NCBI GenBank assembly: GCA_016793885.1
Contig: JAEUHE010000136.1
Coordinates: 23,071-87,070 of the forward strand
DNA: 64,000 nt
Source of the DNA: Verrucomicrobiales bacterium
GTDB lineage: Bacteria > Verrucomicrobiota > Verrucomicrobiia > Limisphaerales > UBA11320
Direction of reading: 5' to 3'
In this document: positions 44,416-53,356 of the stretch, piece by piece
Layout of the letters: every line of letters begins with the position of its first letter
Numbering within the stretch: the stretch's first letter is position 1
Notes under the pieces: generated by a model
Told to the model about the DNA's origin: nothing
Database searches by the model: none
The model's input: the letters and a program-made list of their open reading frames with translations, nothing else
Program-made: the position numbers and the translations under genes

Positions 44416-47378
44416 GGTAGAAAAAGAAACTCGTTGCTGTTGAAGAGAGCTCGGCACAGGGTGGCCAGGCCATGCTCGCGAACGGCCGGCTCCAATTCAT
44501 CGATCTCCTCCCGGGCGGGTTCACGTCCTAGCGCCAGCCGATAGGCTCGGCGGATTTGGCTGGCAGGCTGCAGGTCCCCCTCGCGCCGAATCCGAGCGGC
44601 CATGGCTTCGGACTCATCGTGGGTGAACCGGCTGTTGAGCAGGTTCAGCGCCTGGATCGGCGTGGTGGACTCTCGACGTCGGGCGGTGCTCTGGCCGGCG
44701 TCGGGACAATCGAACGACCCGAACACAGCCTCGCGCTCGCGCCGCACCTTGTGAGCGTAGATCATCCGGCGAAGCCCCTCTCCGCTGTAGGACTCGACCG
44801 GCTGAAATCCGCTAAGGCCGCCCCGTTTGTCGAAGAGATCGAATCCGCGGCCATACATCTTCACGTTCAATCGGCCGCTCACCGCCAGCATGGCGTCCCG
44901 GATGGTTTCCGCCTCCAGGCGCCGCGACGGATAGCGCCACAGCAGCTTGACATCCGCATCGCGTGCCTGTGCGTTCGGATCGATCCGGTTCGATTGTCGG
45001 TAGGTGGCGGAAAGTGTGATCAGTCGATGCATCTGTTTCATGGACCAGCCGCTGCGAATGAACTCGGAGGCCAGCCAATCCAGGAGCTCCGGATGCGATG
45101 GCTTCGCACCGCTTCTGCCGAAGTCGCTGGGGGTCTCCACGAGGCCGACCCCGAAATGGCCCTGCCAGATGCGGTTGATCATCACCCTTGCCGTCAATGG
45201 GTTCTGAGGGCTTGCAATCCAGTCCGCCAGGGCCCGGCGTCGCTCGGTGTCGCTCGCGGTTGGAGTCAGCTGAGTGGCGCCCAGCACGGGCAGAACTCCG
45301 GGCTGAACCGGTTCCTTGGGCTGCTCCGGATCCCCCCGACTGAGCAGGCGGATGTCATCGGGCGGACGGAAGCTGCCGGCATAAGCCATTCGACCCTCCG
45401 TCGAAGCCTTGATCTGACGCTCCAACGCCTTGCGTTCTTGCATCAACCTCGTGGCCTCCATCGCATCGGCGGCGCTGAGCCCTGCCAGCGAGATGGCGGG
45501 CGACGCGGAGGAGCCGCTGCCGATCGGGGCTCGATCACTGGAATTGGCCACGGTGCGCCACTGGCCTGTGCCATCGTCGATCTCGATGGTGTACTGAGTT
45601 GCCAGCCGATCCGAAAACTCCCCGTCGCGGTCGCGTCCCCAGATCACGCGGTCCACGACCGGAGCCCCTTTTAGTTCCAGTTCAATCCAGCCGGTTCCCT
45701 TGGCATTCGACATCCAGCTGCGGGCATTGCCGTATTGGCCATCGTTGATGTGTTTCAGCTCATGTCGATCGGCCACTACCGTGCTGCCGGAGGCGGTCGG
45801 GATGGCGCCAGCGCTCGCCAGTCCCACGTTGGCGCCGTTTAGATCAAAGACTTCGAGTTCATCCAGACACGGCTCCAGCTGGTTGGTCTCACGAACGGTG
45901 AAGCGAACGCGGTGGGCTTGGGTGGGCTTGAACCGATCGGTGTTAGCGCGCGCGTTGACGGACGGTCTCGGCGGCGGAACATACGCCAGCCGTGTCATCT
46001 GGTCCAGCGAAGGCCCGGCCTCCAGCGTGTAGGCCGTGGGCAGCCGGTCGGTGAACATCCCTTCGCGATCTCGGCTCCAGCGGATCCGGCTGATGCGGGC
46101 CGCCGCTGGCAGTTCGAACAGAACCCAGCCCCGCCCCGCTTCGTCTGACATCCAGCTGCGGGCGTTGCCATAGCGACCGTCGTTGATGTGTTCGAGCCGG
46201 TGGAGGTCGGAGGATTTGCTACTGGAAGCCGACACTCGAGTCCCGGTGGTGGCCAGCGCCAGGTTTCGCGCCGGGGCCTCCTCGCCGAAGATTTCGACCT
46301 CGTCCAGACAGGGCTCGATGAGGCCGAGAGTCGGATGGAGGTTGGCGTCGTGGATGGTGAATCGTATGAACTTGGCAGCCAGTGCGGGGAATGCCTCCTC
46401 GTTCAGCTTTGCTTGCGGAGGAGGATTGGTGTTCGGAGTCAGTTGGGCCAGGGGCACAAAGCGGGACAGGCGGCTGTCTATTTGGGTGGTTTGCCGGCGT
46501 AAGCGGGATTCTTCTTGGCGGAGGGCCTCCGTTTCCGGAGAACGCAGCTCGCGTTCACCATATTCCACTCCCGCCACCAAGGCCTGCAAGGCATAGTAAT
46601 CCCGTTGAGAGATCGGATCGAATTTGTGGTCGTGGCAGCGTGCGCAGTTGATGCTAAGTCCGAGGAAGCTTTGACCGACGTTGACGACAATCTCATCCAG
46701 TGAATCCTGTCGGGCCAGGCGTTTGGAAGGTTCGTCGGCACCGATCTGTCCGGGCAGCAAAACCGAGGCGGTTACGAGGAAGCCCGTGGCCGCATCCTGG
46801 CCCAGCAGGTCGCCGACGAGCTGTTCGCGGATAAAGTGGTCGTAAGGGGTGTCGCGGTTGAAGGCGCGCACGACATAGTCGCGGTAGGGCCAGGCGTTGG
46901 GCCTTTCGGTGTTCACCTCGAACCCATGGGTATCCGCATAACGGGCCACATCCAGCCAATGTTGGCCCCATCGTTCTCCGTAGCGCGGCGAATCGAGCAG
47001 TCGGTCGACCACGCGACCATAGGCCTCTGAGGTCGGGTCGGCGAGAAAGGCGGCGATTTCCTCCGGGGTAGGAGGCAAGCCAATCAGATCCAGGGTGATT
47101 CGGCGAAGCCAGGTCAGCCGATCCGCCTCGGGAGCCGGCCGCATTTCCTCCTTCTCCAATCGGGAGAGGACGAACAGGTCTACGGGATTGCGCACCCACG
47201 CCGAGTGGGTTGTGCGAGGTTGCGGAAGGGTAATCTCCCGAACCGGTTCAAAGGCCCAATGTCGCTGGGATTCCTCAGGGTTCCGGGGCGCGGCAGCCAT
47301 CCCCGGAAAGGGTTGTCCCAGCGCGAACGCCAGGCACAGAATTGAGGCGGGCTTGAACATGGGCTTCATTGTCTTCAA
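44412..47378 (-). CDS. DUF1549/DUF1553 protein with two discoidin-like inserts
   Basis: 988 residues. A signal peptide ([20 protein letters not shown]) precedes DUF1549 ([70 protein letters not shown]). [16 protein letters not shown] near 245 holds a CxxCH motif. The C-terminal DUF1553 part ([58 protein letters not shown]) is intact. Between them two discoidin-like (F5/8 type C) segments of about 115 residues each lie near 330-455 and 475-600, sharing HINDG(R/Q)YGNARSWMS. No N-terminal cytochrome-C domain is present. It forms an operon with DUF1501, the usual partner. Function unknown, perhaps degradation of complex surface glycans. Confidence 0.92.
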   Translation of the reverse strand: MKTMKPMFKPASILCLAFALGQPFPGMAAAPRNPEESQRHWAFEPVREITLPQPRTTHSAWVRNPVDLFVLSRLEKEEMRPAPEADRLTWLRRITLDLIGLPPTPEEIAAFLADPTSEAYGRVVDRLLDSPRYGERWGQHWLDVARYADTHGFEVNTERPNAWPYRDYVVRAFNRDTPYDHFIREQLVGDLLGQDAATGFLVTASVLLPGQIGADEPSKRLARQDSLDEIVVNVGQSFLGLSINCARCHDHKFDPISQRDYYALQALVAGVEYGERELRSPETEALRQEESRLRRQTTQIDSRLSRFVPLAQLTPNTNPPPQAKLNEEAFPALAAKFIRFTIHDANLHPTLGLIEPCLDEVEIFGEEAPARNLALATTGTRVSASSSKSSDLHRLEHINDGRYGNARSWMSDEAGRGWVLFELPAAARISRIRWSRDREGMFTDRLPTAYTLEAGPSLDQMTRLAYVPPPRPSVNARANTDRFKPTQAHRVRFTVRETNQLEPCLDELEVFDLNGANVGLASAGAIPTASGSTVVADRHELKHINDGQYGNARSWMSNAKGTGWIELELKGAPVVDRVIWGRDRDGEFSDRLATQYTIEIDDGTGQWRTVANSSDRAPIGSGSSASPAISLAGLSAADAMEATRLMQERKALERQIKASTEGRMAYAGSFRPPDDIRLLSRGDPEQPKEPVQPGVLPVLGATQLTPTASDTERRRALADWIASPQNPLTARVMINRIWQGHFGVGLVETPSDFGRSGAKPSHPELLDWLASEFIRSGWSMKQMHRLITLSATYRQSNRIDPNAQARDADVKLLWRYPSRRLEAETIRDAMLAVSGRLNVKMYGRGFDLFDKRGGLSGFQPVESYSGEGLRRMIYAHKVRREREAVFGSFDCPDAGQSTARRRESTTPIQALNLLNSRFTHDESEAMAARIRREGDLQPASQIRRAYRLALGREPAREEIDELEPAVREHGLATLCRALFNSNEFLFLP

Positions 47379-47451
47379 ATCAGACTGAAAATTAAGAAAA
47401 ATAATCGATTCATTCGCTTCCCCGCGGCGCTTGGGCTATACCGGCCGCCGA

Positions 47452-49629
47452 ATGAATCCATTTGGCACTTTGTTGTTTCGAATCGGAAAGGGGCCCGCGT
47501 TGGTGGCGTGGCTCGGTTGCTGGCTCCTGTTTTTTTCCCTCGGCGGTGGGTGGCTGGCGTCTGCCGGGTTGCCTTCGGATTGGCTGGTCACTCCCGTCGC
47601 CCAGCCAACTCGGCTGCAGGTCGGGACAGCGGCTGGAGAATTGCATTTGGAGAACGGTTTGGCACGAAGGAGCTTCAAGACAGGACCCAACCTGGCCACC
47701 ATCAGTCTGCAGAACCTCAGCTCCGGCGGGGAATATGTCCGCGCTGTTCAGCCGGAGGCCGTGTTGACGATCGGGGGAACGAGATGGGAGATCGGCGGTC
47801 TTCAGGGGCAGAAGGACCACAGCTACTTGGATCCCTCCTGGCTCCCGCTGCTCACTGCCCGTTCCAACGCCTTTCGCTTTTCACAGCATCGTGTGGGAAC
47901 CCCTGCCGCCCGTTTCCCCTGGACCCCGCGGTTTGGAGCACCCCCCGCCGCCTGGCCGCCGCGCGGTGTTCATCTGGAATTGGAGTTTGAGCCGCCGAGC
48001 GGACCGGCGGTCCCGGCCGAAGTGGCTGGCCTGCGAGTGGTGGTTCATTACGAGATGTACGATGGCCTGCCCGTGGTTGCCAAGTGGGTGAGCATTCGCA
48101 ACGGAGGTTCCGGTTCTGTGACGATCGATCAGCTGGAGGTGGAAAGTCTGGCGGTGGCACCGGATCAGCGGGCTCGCCTGCTCATCGACTGCGATCAGCT
48201 TCACTCGGGCGGCCCGCGGTGGACGCGCGATCCCGCCTGGCCGACGCTGGCCATGATCAACCCTGGCGATGCTCGCTACATCCCCCATTCCCAGGAGTAT
48301 CTGCTGAGTTGTGACTACGGAATCGGGCCCTCGGCTCGACTCCTTTCCGGCGGGGAGTTTGAATCGTTTCGGGTGCATGAGCTGCTGCTCGAGAACGAGG
48401 ATCGCGAGCGCAGCGGTCTCGCCTTCCGACGCATGTATCGGGTCCTGACCCCCCAAGCGACGGAGAACCCCATCTTCATGCATCTGCGCAACTCGGATTC
48501 GGTCTCCATTCGGCGTGCTGTCGACCAGTGTGTGGCGGTGGGTTTTGAGATGGTGATTCTCACCTTCTGGAGCGGATTTGACATGAACAACGAGGATCCC
48601 GCCTACATCGCCCGGCTGAAGGCCGATTTTGACTACGCCCATAGCCGAGGCATCAAGATCGGCGGCTACATCCTCTTTTGCACGACGGCCTCCAAGGGGC
48701 CGCGCCATGACGCGATCGACCCTGCGACGGGTAAACCGGACGGCAGCCTGTGTCTCGGATCCGAGTATACGGATGCCTATTTTGCGAAGCTCTTCCGCTT
48801 TATCGATGCGACCGGGATGGACATCATCGAGACTGACGGCCCCTATCACGGCTACGAGTGCGCCTCCACCGAACACAAGTATCATCGAGGACGAGCCGAC
48901 TCCCGTTGGGTGCAGTGGGAGAGACAAACCCAGTTTTATCGAGGCTGCCGGGAACGTGGCCTCTACATCAACAGTCCGGATTGGTATTTTTTTCAGGGAA
49001 GCAACAAGTATCCGATGGGGTATCGGGAAGAGAATTGGAGTTTGCCTCGCGAGCTCCAGATCCTGATTGGGCGCCAAAACATTTATGACGGCACCTGGAA
49101 CAAAACGCCCAGCATGGGTTGGATGATGCTTCCGTTGACCGAGTATCACGGTGGCGGAGCGGCGGCAACTTTGGAGCCCTTGGAGCAGCATTTGGACGCC
49201 TATGAAGCTCATCTCGCACAGAATTTCGGCAGCGGCGTGATCGCGTGCTACCGCGGTCCGCGACTCTTCGACACCGACCGCACCCGTGCGGTCGTTCAGA
49301 AGTGGACGGCGTTCTACCAGGCGCATCGGGCGATCTTGGATTCCGACGTCATCCATGTGCGACGGCCGGACGGCCGGGACATCGATTGCCTGCTGCACGT
49401 CAGCTCGGCCGGACGAGAACGAGGGTTGGCCATGGTTTACAATCCGTTGAACCAGCCCGTGACGCGGACTCTGGCCCTGCCGCTTTATTACACCGGCTTG
49501 AAGCGCTCGGCCCGCATCCGCCCAGAAACAGGCTCGGTCCGGAGAGTTCGGCTCGACAGCCAGGCGAAGGCGCACGTCCCCGTTACCCTGGCTCCGCGAT
49601 CTGCAACCTGGCTGGTGGTGGAGCCTTGA
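47452..49629 (+). CDS. Secreted alpha-galactosidase-like (GH36/GH27-like) protein
   Basis: About 725 residues from ATG 47452. A hydrophobic signal (LVAWLGCWLLFFSLGGGWLA) precedes a beta-rich N-terminal half (about 50-330), a barrel-like region with FEMVILTFWSGFDMNNEDPA, SRGIKIGGYILFC, GMDIIETDGPYHGYECAS (D of IETDG at the position of the clan GH-D nucleophile, near 470) and DWYFFQGSNKYPMGYREENW, and a short beta domain at the end. The layout is like GH36 alpha-galactosidases, but the family match is distant. The catalytic acid was not identified. The TTG-initiated extension to 47431 is less likely. Upstream is the divergent DUF1549 gene, 73 bases away. Confidence 0.68.
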   Translation: MNPFGTLLFRIGKGPALVAWLGCWLLFFSLGGGWLASAGLPSDWLVTPVAQPTRLQVGTAAGELHLENGLARRSFKTGPNLATISLQNLSSGGEYVRAVQPEAVLTIGGTRWEIGGLQGQKDHSYLDPSWLPLLTARSNAFRFSQHRVGTPAARFPWTPRFGAPPAAWPPRGVHLELEFEPPSGPAVPAEVAGLRVVVHYEMYDGLPVVAKWVSIRNGGSGSVTIDQLEVESLAVAPDQRARLLIDCDQLHSGGPRWTRDPAWPTLAMINPGDARYIPHSQEYLLSCDYGIGPSARLLSGGEFESFRVHELLLENEDRERSGLAFRRMYRVLTPQATENPIFMHLRNSDSVSIRRAVDQCVAVGFEMVILTFWSGFDMNNEDPAYIARLKADFDYAHSRGIKIGGYILFCTTASKGPRHDAIDPATGKPDGSLCLGSEYTDAYFAKLFRFIDATGMDIIETDGPYHGYECASTEHKYHRGRADSRWVQWERQTQFYRGCRERGLYINSPDWYFFQGSNKYPMGYREENWSLPRELQILIGRQNIYDGTWNKTPSMGWMMLPLTEYHGGGAAATLEPLEQHLDAYEAHLAQNFGSGVIACYRGPRLFDTDRTRAVVQKWTAFYQAHRAILDSDVIHVRRPDGRDIDCLLHVSSAGRERGLAMVYNPLNQPVTRTLALPLYYTGLKRSARIRPETGSVRRVRLDSQAKAHVPVTLAPRSATWLVVEP

Positions 49630-49744
49630 GGGGATGATTCCAGTGATCTCATTGTCTGCCGATAATGGGATGGGTGGATGAATCAGCGTGAGCGGGATGA
49701 CCGATTTCGGCGGCTGGAGCTGATTCATCCGGACCCGTACACTC

Positions 49745-50152
49745 ATGACTAAATCTCGAATCCTCCTGGTAGACGACGACCACTCCATGAGGCTTGCCCT
49801 GCGACGCGCCCTGGATCGAGAGGGCTACCAGGTCTTCGAAGCTGGGAATGGCCATGAAGCGTTGCGTCAGTTGGAGAACCAGGCGGTAGATCTGGTGATC
49901 ACGGACATCATCATGCCGGACTCTGAAGGTATCGAGCTGACGTTTGCGCTGAGGAAGCGGCATCCCGGGCTGCCCGTCATCGCGATGTCGGGTGGCGGGG
50001 AATGGGCTCCAGAACCGTATCTGGCCATCGCACGCACGGCAGGTGCCGCCCATGTGTTTGCCAAGCCTTTTCTGATGGACGAGTTTCTGGGGAGAGTTCG
50101 ATCGTTGCTGGGGGACGAACCCGAGATTGAAAAGGCCACTTTATCTGACTGA
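49745..50152 (+). CDS. Stand-alone response regulator receiver
   Basis: 135 residues with a single receiver domain: ILLVDDDHS with acidic pocket, phospho-aspartate in LVITDIIMPDSEG (about D54), IAMSGGG and FAKPFLMDEFL with the conserved lysine. There is no output domain. Such proteins act by protein contact, like CheY, or relay phosphate. No kinase gene is beside it, and it is not clear which kinase serves it. Confidence 0.92.
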   Translation: MTKSRILLVDDDHSMRLALRRALDREGYQVFEAGNGHEALRQLENQAVDLVITDIIMPDSEGIELTFALRKRHPGLPVIAMSGGGEWAPEPYLAIARTAGAAHVFAKPFLMDEFLGRVRSLLGDEPEIEKATLSD

Positions 50153-50296
50153 ATTTGCGCAGGTTGCTCCTTTGCTTGCCTGGAAAGGCGGCATTTCTAG
50201 CATCGATCGCACGAAGGACAACAACGCGTTAGCTTCATCCGGTCGTTAAGTGATTGTGGTCCTGCGTCTTCTCTTCCTGTCTTCCCTTCCTGACCC

Positions 50297-50315
50297 GGCG
50301 GCAGATATCGCCGCC
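50297..50315 (+). promoter_or_regulatory. Short palindrome in the leader of the HAD gene
   Basis: GGCGGCAGATATCGCCGCC has 6-bp GC arms around a 7-base loop, 47 bases before the start codon of the following gene. No T-run follows. It may be an RNA structure, an operator or a REP-like unit. Confidence 0.4.
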
Positions 50316-50361
50316 TTGCCCACGGCAGGGTAAGTGCTTTGGGGTTGGGACGGTTTGCTTT

Positions 50362-51279
50362 ATGAAGACAGGATATTTGATTGATATGGATGGGGTGATT
50401 TATCGGGAGAATCATCTTATTCCTGGAGCTGCGGAGTTCGTCGAGGCCTTGCTTTCGGCGGGAGTTCCGTTTCTCTTTCTGACCAACAACTCCGCCCCGA
50501 CGCCGGAGGACTTGGCGATTCGCCTCAAACGGCTGGGCATTAACGGGGTTTCCCCGCGTCATTTCTACACGTCGGCCATGAACACGGCGGACTTTCTCAG
50601 TGAAACACATCCGAACTGCACCGCGTTTGTGATTGGTGAGGGAGGTTTGATTGCCGCTCTGCACGAACGAAAGATTGCGAGCGATGGTATCAGCCCTAGC
50701 TATGTGGTCGTGGGCGAGGGCTCGGCCAGCATGGAGCGTTTGAGCAAGGCGCATGAATGCATCGAGCGCGGGGCGCGGCTTCTGGCGACGAACCCGGACA
50801 ACTGGTGCCCCATTTCTTCCACGAAGACCCGTCCTGGAGCCGGTGCAACCGCGGCTTATCTGGAGACCAGCTCCGGGAGGCGTGCTTACTATCTAGGCAA
50901 GCCCAACGGTTACATGTTTCAGCGCGCTCGACGGAAACTGAACGAGAATGCGCTGAGCCAGTTGGAGGACGTCGTGATGATCGGAGACACGATGGAGACC
51001 GACATCCGGGGCGCTGTGGAATCTGGAATGTCGGCTTTCCTGGTGCTTAGCGGTTCCACTCAGCTCGAGTGTGTGGGAGACTATGTCTATCAACCCACCC
51101 GGATCCTCGAGACGGTGGCCGATCTGACTCAAGAGATTCGGTCAGGAACTCCCTCCGATCGGATGAACAGTCCGGTGTTCGATCGCAAGAGCGAGTCCGA
51201 TCGGAAATCGGGCGTGCGCCATCAGACGGATCTCTTGGCCATCCATAAGCCCCGACCGCGGCCCGCGATGACGAAGTGA
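50362..51279 (+). CDS. HAD-IIA hydrolase, NagD-like sugar phosphatase
   Basis: 305 residues from ATG 50362. YLIDMDGVIYRENHLIPGAA gives the nucleophile and acid aspartates (DxD), LFLTNNSAPTPEDLA the second motif, LGKPNGYMFQRA the lysine, and VVMIGDTMETDIRGAVESGM the terminal acidic pair with NagD-type order. Enzymes of this class dephosphorylate small phosphates such as nucleotides or glycolytic by-products. The last ~40 residues (SPVFDRKSESDRKSGV on) are a charged tail of no known type. The longer open frame up to 50254 is rejected because the family starts near the DxD motif. Confidence 0.92.
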   Translation: MKTGYLIDMDGVIYRENHLIPGAAEFVEALLSAGVPFLFLTNNSAPTPEDLAIRLKRLGINGVSPRHFYTSAMNTADFLSETHPNCTAFVIGEGGLIAALHERKIASDGISPSYVVVGEGSASMERLSKAHECIERGARLLATNPDNWCPISSTKTRPGAGATAAYLETSSGRRAYYLGKPNGYMFQRARRKLNENALSQLEDVVMIGDTMETDIRGAVESGMSAFLVLSGSTQLECVGDYVYQPTRILETVADLTQEIRSGTPSDRMNSPVFDRKSESDRKSGVRHQTDLLAIHKPRPRPAMTK

Positions 51280-51282
51280 GCG

Positions 51283-51298
51283 GGGGGCAATGGCCCCC
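51283..51298 (+). terminator. GC-rich hairpin just after the HAD gene
   Basis: GGGGGC and GCCCCC make a 6-bp stem with an AATG loop, starting three bases past the stop codon. No T-run follows, so its action as a terminator is uncertain. Confidence 0.4.
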
Positions 51299-51378
51299 GG
51301 ACCCTGACCTCAGCTGGGTTTCAGAACTCTGAGAACCTTCCAGGTTCTGGCCGGCGGAAATCCGAGCGGGGACGTATT

Positions 51379-51497
51379 GCCCGCGGAACACGCGGACCAC
51401 ACGGATCTGAAGAGGAACTTGCGAGGGGTCGGCCCGACTGACGGTGCTGTTCTTCTCAATCCCCTCCGACTCCGTGTGCTCCGCGAGTTCTGTGGGC
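51379..51497. repeat. Inverted pair of 26-base intergenic repeats
   Basis: The arm at 51379-51404 is, on the opposite strand, CCGTGTGGTCCGCG-type and matches the arm at 51472-51497 (CCGTGTGCTCCGCGAGTTC) at 22 of 26 positions. Sixty-seven bases separate the arms. No gene lies in 51280-51555. The motif resembles the CTCCGTG/TCTGTGG dispersed repeats of environmental bacteria. Confidence 0.65.
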
Positions 51498-51555
51498 CGA
51501 ACTCTTCCCCAGGATTGTCCTGGCATCGGTCCTTCGTTCGTCTTAAAAAGTGACC

Positions 51556-52098
51556 ATGTCGATGCTCAAGAAGATCCTGGCTGCGCTGGGCCTCCTATTG
51601 GTGGTGTTTATCATCATCGTCGCTCTTCAACCCTCCGATTTCCGGATCGTTCGTTCCGCCCAGGTCTCGGCACCGCCCGAAAGGGTGTTTCCGCTGGTGA
51701 ACGATTTTCATCAATGGCAGTCGTGGTCTCCTTGGGCCAAGCTTGATCCTGCGGCGAAGAATTCCTTTGAGGGGCCGTCGTCCGGTGTGGGTGCGATATT
51801 CCGCTGGTCCGGCAACAACGAGGTCGGCGAGGGGAGCATGACCATCACGGAGAGCAAACCCAGTGAGCGGATTCTGCTCCGGCTCGACTTCTTGAAACCC
51901 ATGGCCGGAACCAGTCTCACCGAGTTCACCTTTCAACCTCAGGGCGACAAGACGGTCGTGACCTGGGCGATGACGGGCCAGAATAATTTCGTCGCGAAGG
52001 CCATGTGCCTGGTGATGAACATGGACAAGATGGTGGGCGGTCAATTCGAGAAAGGCCTGGAGACTATGAAAGCCTTGGCCGAGGCCCCCGCAAAATAA
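51556..52098 (+). CDS. SRPBCC (polyketide cyclase-like) protein, membrane anchored
   Basis: 180 residues. An N-terminal hydrophobic segment (ILAALGLLLVVFIIIVALQ) is followed by a START/SRPBCC fold: FRIVRSAQVSAPPERVFPLV, NDFHQWQSWSPWAKLDPA, EGSMTITESKPSERILLRLD, KTVVTWAMTGQNNFVAKAMC and GGQFEKGLETMKALAE. Such domains bind hydrophobic ligands in a deep cavity; the ligand is unknown. The ATG at 51556 is preferred, with GTG at 51550 or ATG at 51562 as alternatives. It faces the lipocalin gene tail to tail. Confidence 0.88.
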   Translation: MSMLKKILAALGLLLVVFIIIVALQPSDFRIVRSAQVSAPPERVFPLVNDFHQWQSWSPWAKLDPAAKNSFEGPSSGVGAIFRWSGNNEVGEGSMTITESKPSERILLRLDFLKPMAGTSLTEFTFQPQGDKTVVTWAMTGQNNFVAKAMCLVMNMDKMVGGQFEKGLETMKALAEAPAK

Positions 52099-52133
52099 TG
52101 GTGCGGGGGTTTAAGCCCGCTGTGGACGGATCC

Positions 52134-53348
52134 TCACCGGAATCGTTCGGCCAGGTTGCCGACGTAGCCGGTCAGCTCGAGATAGGCTGAACCGATGTCC
52201 TCGCCCTTCGGATTGCGCACGCGGCAGGCCCCTTCCCAATAGGGGATTCCCCCCAGCGGGCCGTCCAACTCTTGATGATCGAAGACGGGTTCCAACAGAA
52301 AAACTTGGAGTTGATGCGTGGCGGGATCGATGGTTTCCAAGCGGATCGAAACCGGGTAGAGGCCTCCGGTTTGAGGGCTCTTCCACTGGCGAATCGTCTT
52401 CCAGGTAAAGCGACTGGCGTCGACTCGACTGACCATCCCCTGATCGTCGACCCAAGCCAGTTGTGAGTGCGGATCTGTCGCGCCTCCTCGGAGGCGAAGT
52501 CGATAGACCATCACTTCCCGCCCATCGTTAAGCTGGATCGAAGCCCAGTCCCACCCCTCCTGGCCTTGATCGAGCTGGCTGCTGCTGATCTCGTGATCCA
52601 TCCAAGCCTGTCCTTTCACCGTATGGGATCGGCCGTTCAGAGTCAGGGTTCCGGACGCCGCCAATCGTGAAAAAGTGAGGTAATGGCTCGAGGCCGAAGG
52701 ATCGGCTCCTTTCCGTGAAACTCCGTCCTCTCCAAAAACGACCAACGGCTTTTGAGGCCTCAGCTGGAGCAGAAAGGACGCCTCGTCCCGAATGGTACCT
52801 TGGACCAAGAGGACGGTGGGTTGGTTGGTGTCCAGGGTGAGCGACCAGTTGCCGTTCCGCACGGCGAGAGTGGACTGCTCGGCACTCGCATCCCATCCTT
52901 CCCGATTGAGTCGTTCCTCGAATAGAAAACGCTGTTGATTCACATCCGAGATGGCGATGTGGGCGAGATACAAACCGTTGACCCCAAAAGTGGCGGACCT
53001 TTGAGCATCGGCCGACGCTGTATCAGCTGAGATCCGTGGCCCCGCGCTTCGAAAGAAAGTGGCCTGAAAACCATAGCGGGCTTGAGACTCGGTGAGAAGA
53101 TGTCCGGTGATGTACCACCACTCGATCTTGAACTCCGGGTGGCTCCCGTGATCACGTGGAAACTCGAATTTTCGGCCCGGTTGCGGGATGGCGAATCCCT
53201 CGGCCGTCACCCCGACACGGGGCGGTTCGGCGGCGTGAGACAGAAGGCTGGAACTGGTGGTGAGCAAGGCCACGAGGGCCAGGGTCGAGTTCCCGATCCA
53301 GCGGGATTCCGCCGGCGCTGCTGCGTTGGTGAGGTGGTTGTTGCTCAT
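52134..53348 (-). CDS. AttH/CrtC-like lipocalin-domain protein
   Basis: 404 residues. A signal region (STLALVALLTTSSSLLSHAA) precedes FEFPRDHGSHPEFKIEWWYI, TGHLLTESQARYGFQATFFR, VKGQAWMDHEISSSQLDQGQ and GWDWASIQLNDGREVMVYRL, the typical blocks of the CrtC/AttH lipocalin family (HPEFxxEWWYxTG). In carotenoid synthesis CrtC hydrates lycopene-like compounds, but AttH-type relatives in operons with ABC permeases are probably periplasmic proteins of unknown ligand. It is third in the operon, 8 bases after the permease. I reject the extension to 53909, which overlaps the permease in another frame. Confidence 0.9.
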   Translation of the reverse strand: MSNNHLTNAAAPAESRWIGNSTLALVALLTTSSSLLSHAAEPPRVGVTAEGFAIPQPGRKFEFPRDHGSHPEFKIEWWYITGHLLTESQARYGFQATFFRSAGPRISADTASADAQRSATFGVNGLYLAHIAISDVNQQRFLFEERLNREGWDASAEQSTLAVRNGNWSLTLDTNQPTVLLVQGTIRDEASFLLQLRPQKPLVVFGEDGVSRKGADPSASSHYLTFSRLAASGTLTLNGRSHTVKGQAWMDHEISSSQLDQGQEGWDWASIQLNDGREVMVYRLRLRGGATDPHSQLAWVDDQGMVSRVDASRFTWKTIRQWKSPQTGGLYPVSIRLETIDPATHQLQVFLLEPVFDHQELDGPLGGIPYWEGACRVRNPKGEDIGSAYLELTGYVGNLAERFR

Positions 53349-53356
53349 GGGAATAT

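Noticed and set aside
47460..47480. TTGGCAC sequence as a sigma-54 promoter
   Set aside because: It lies inside the coding region and lacks GC at the -12 position.
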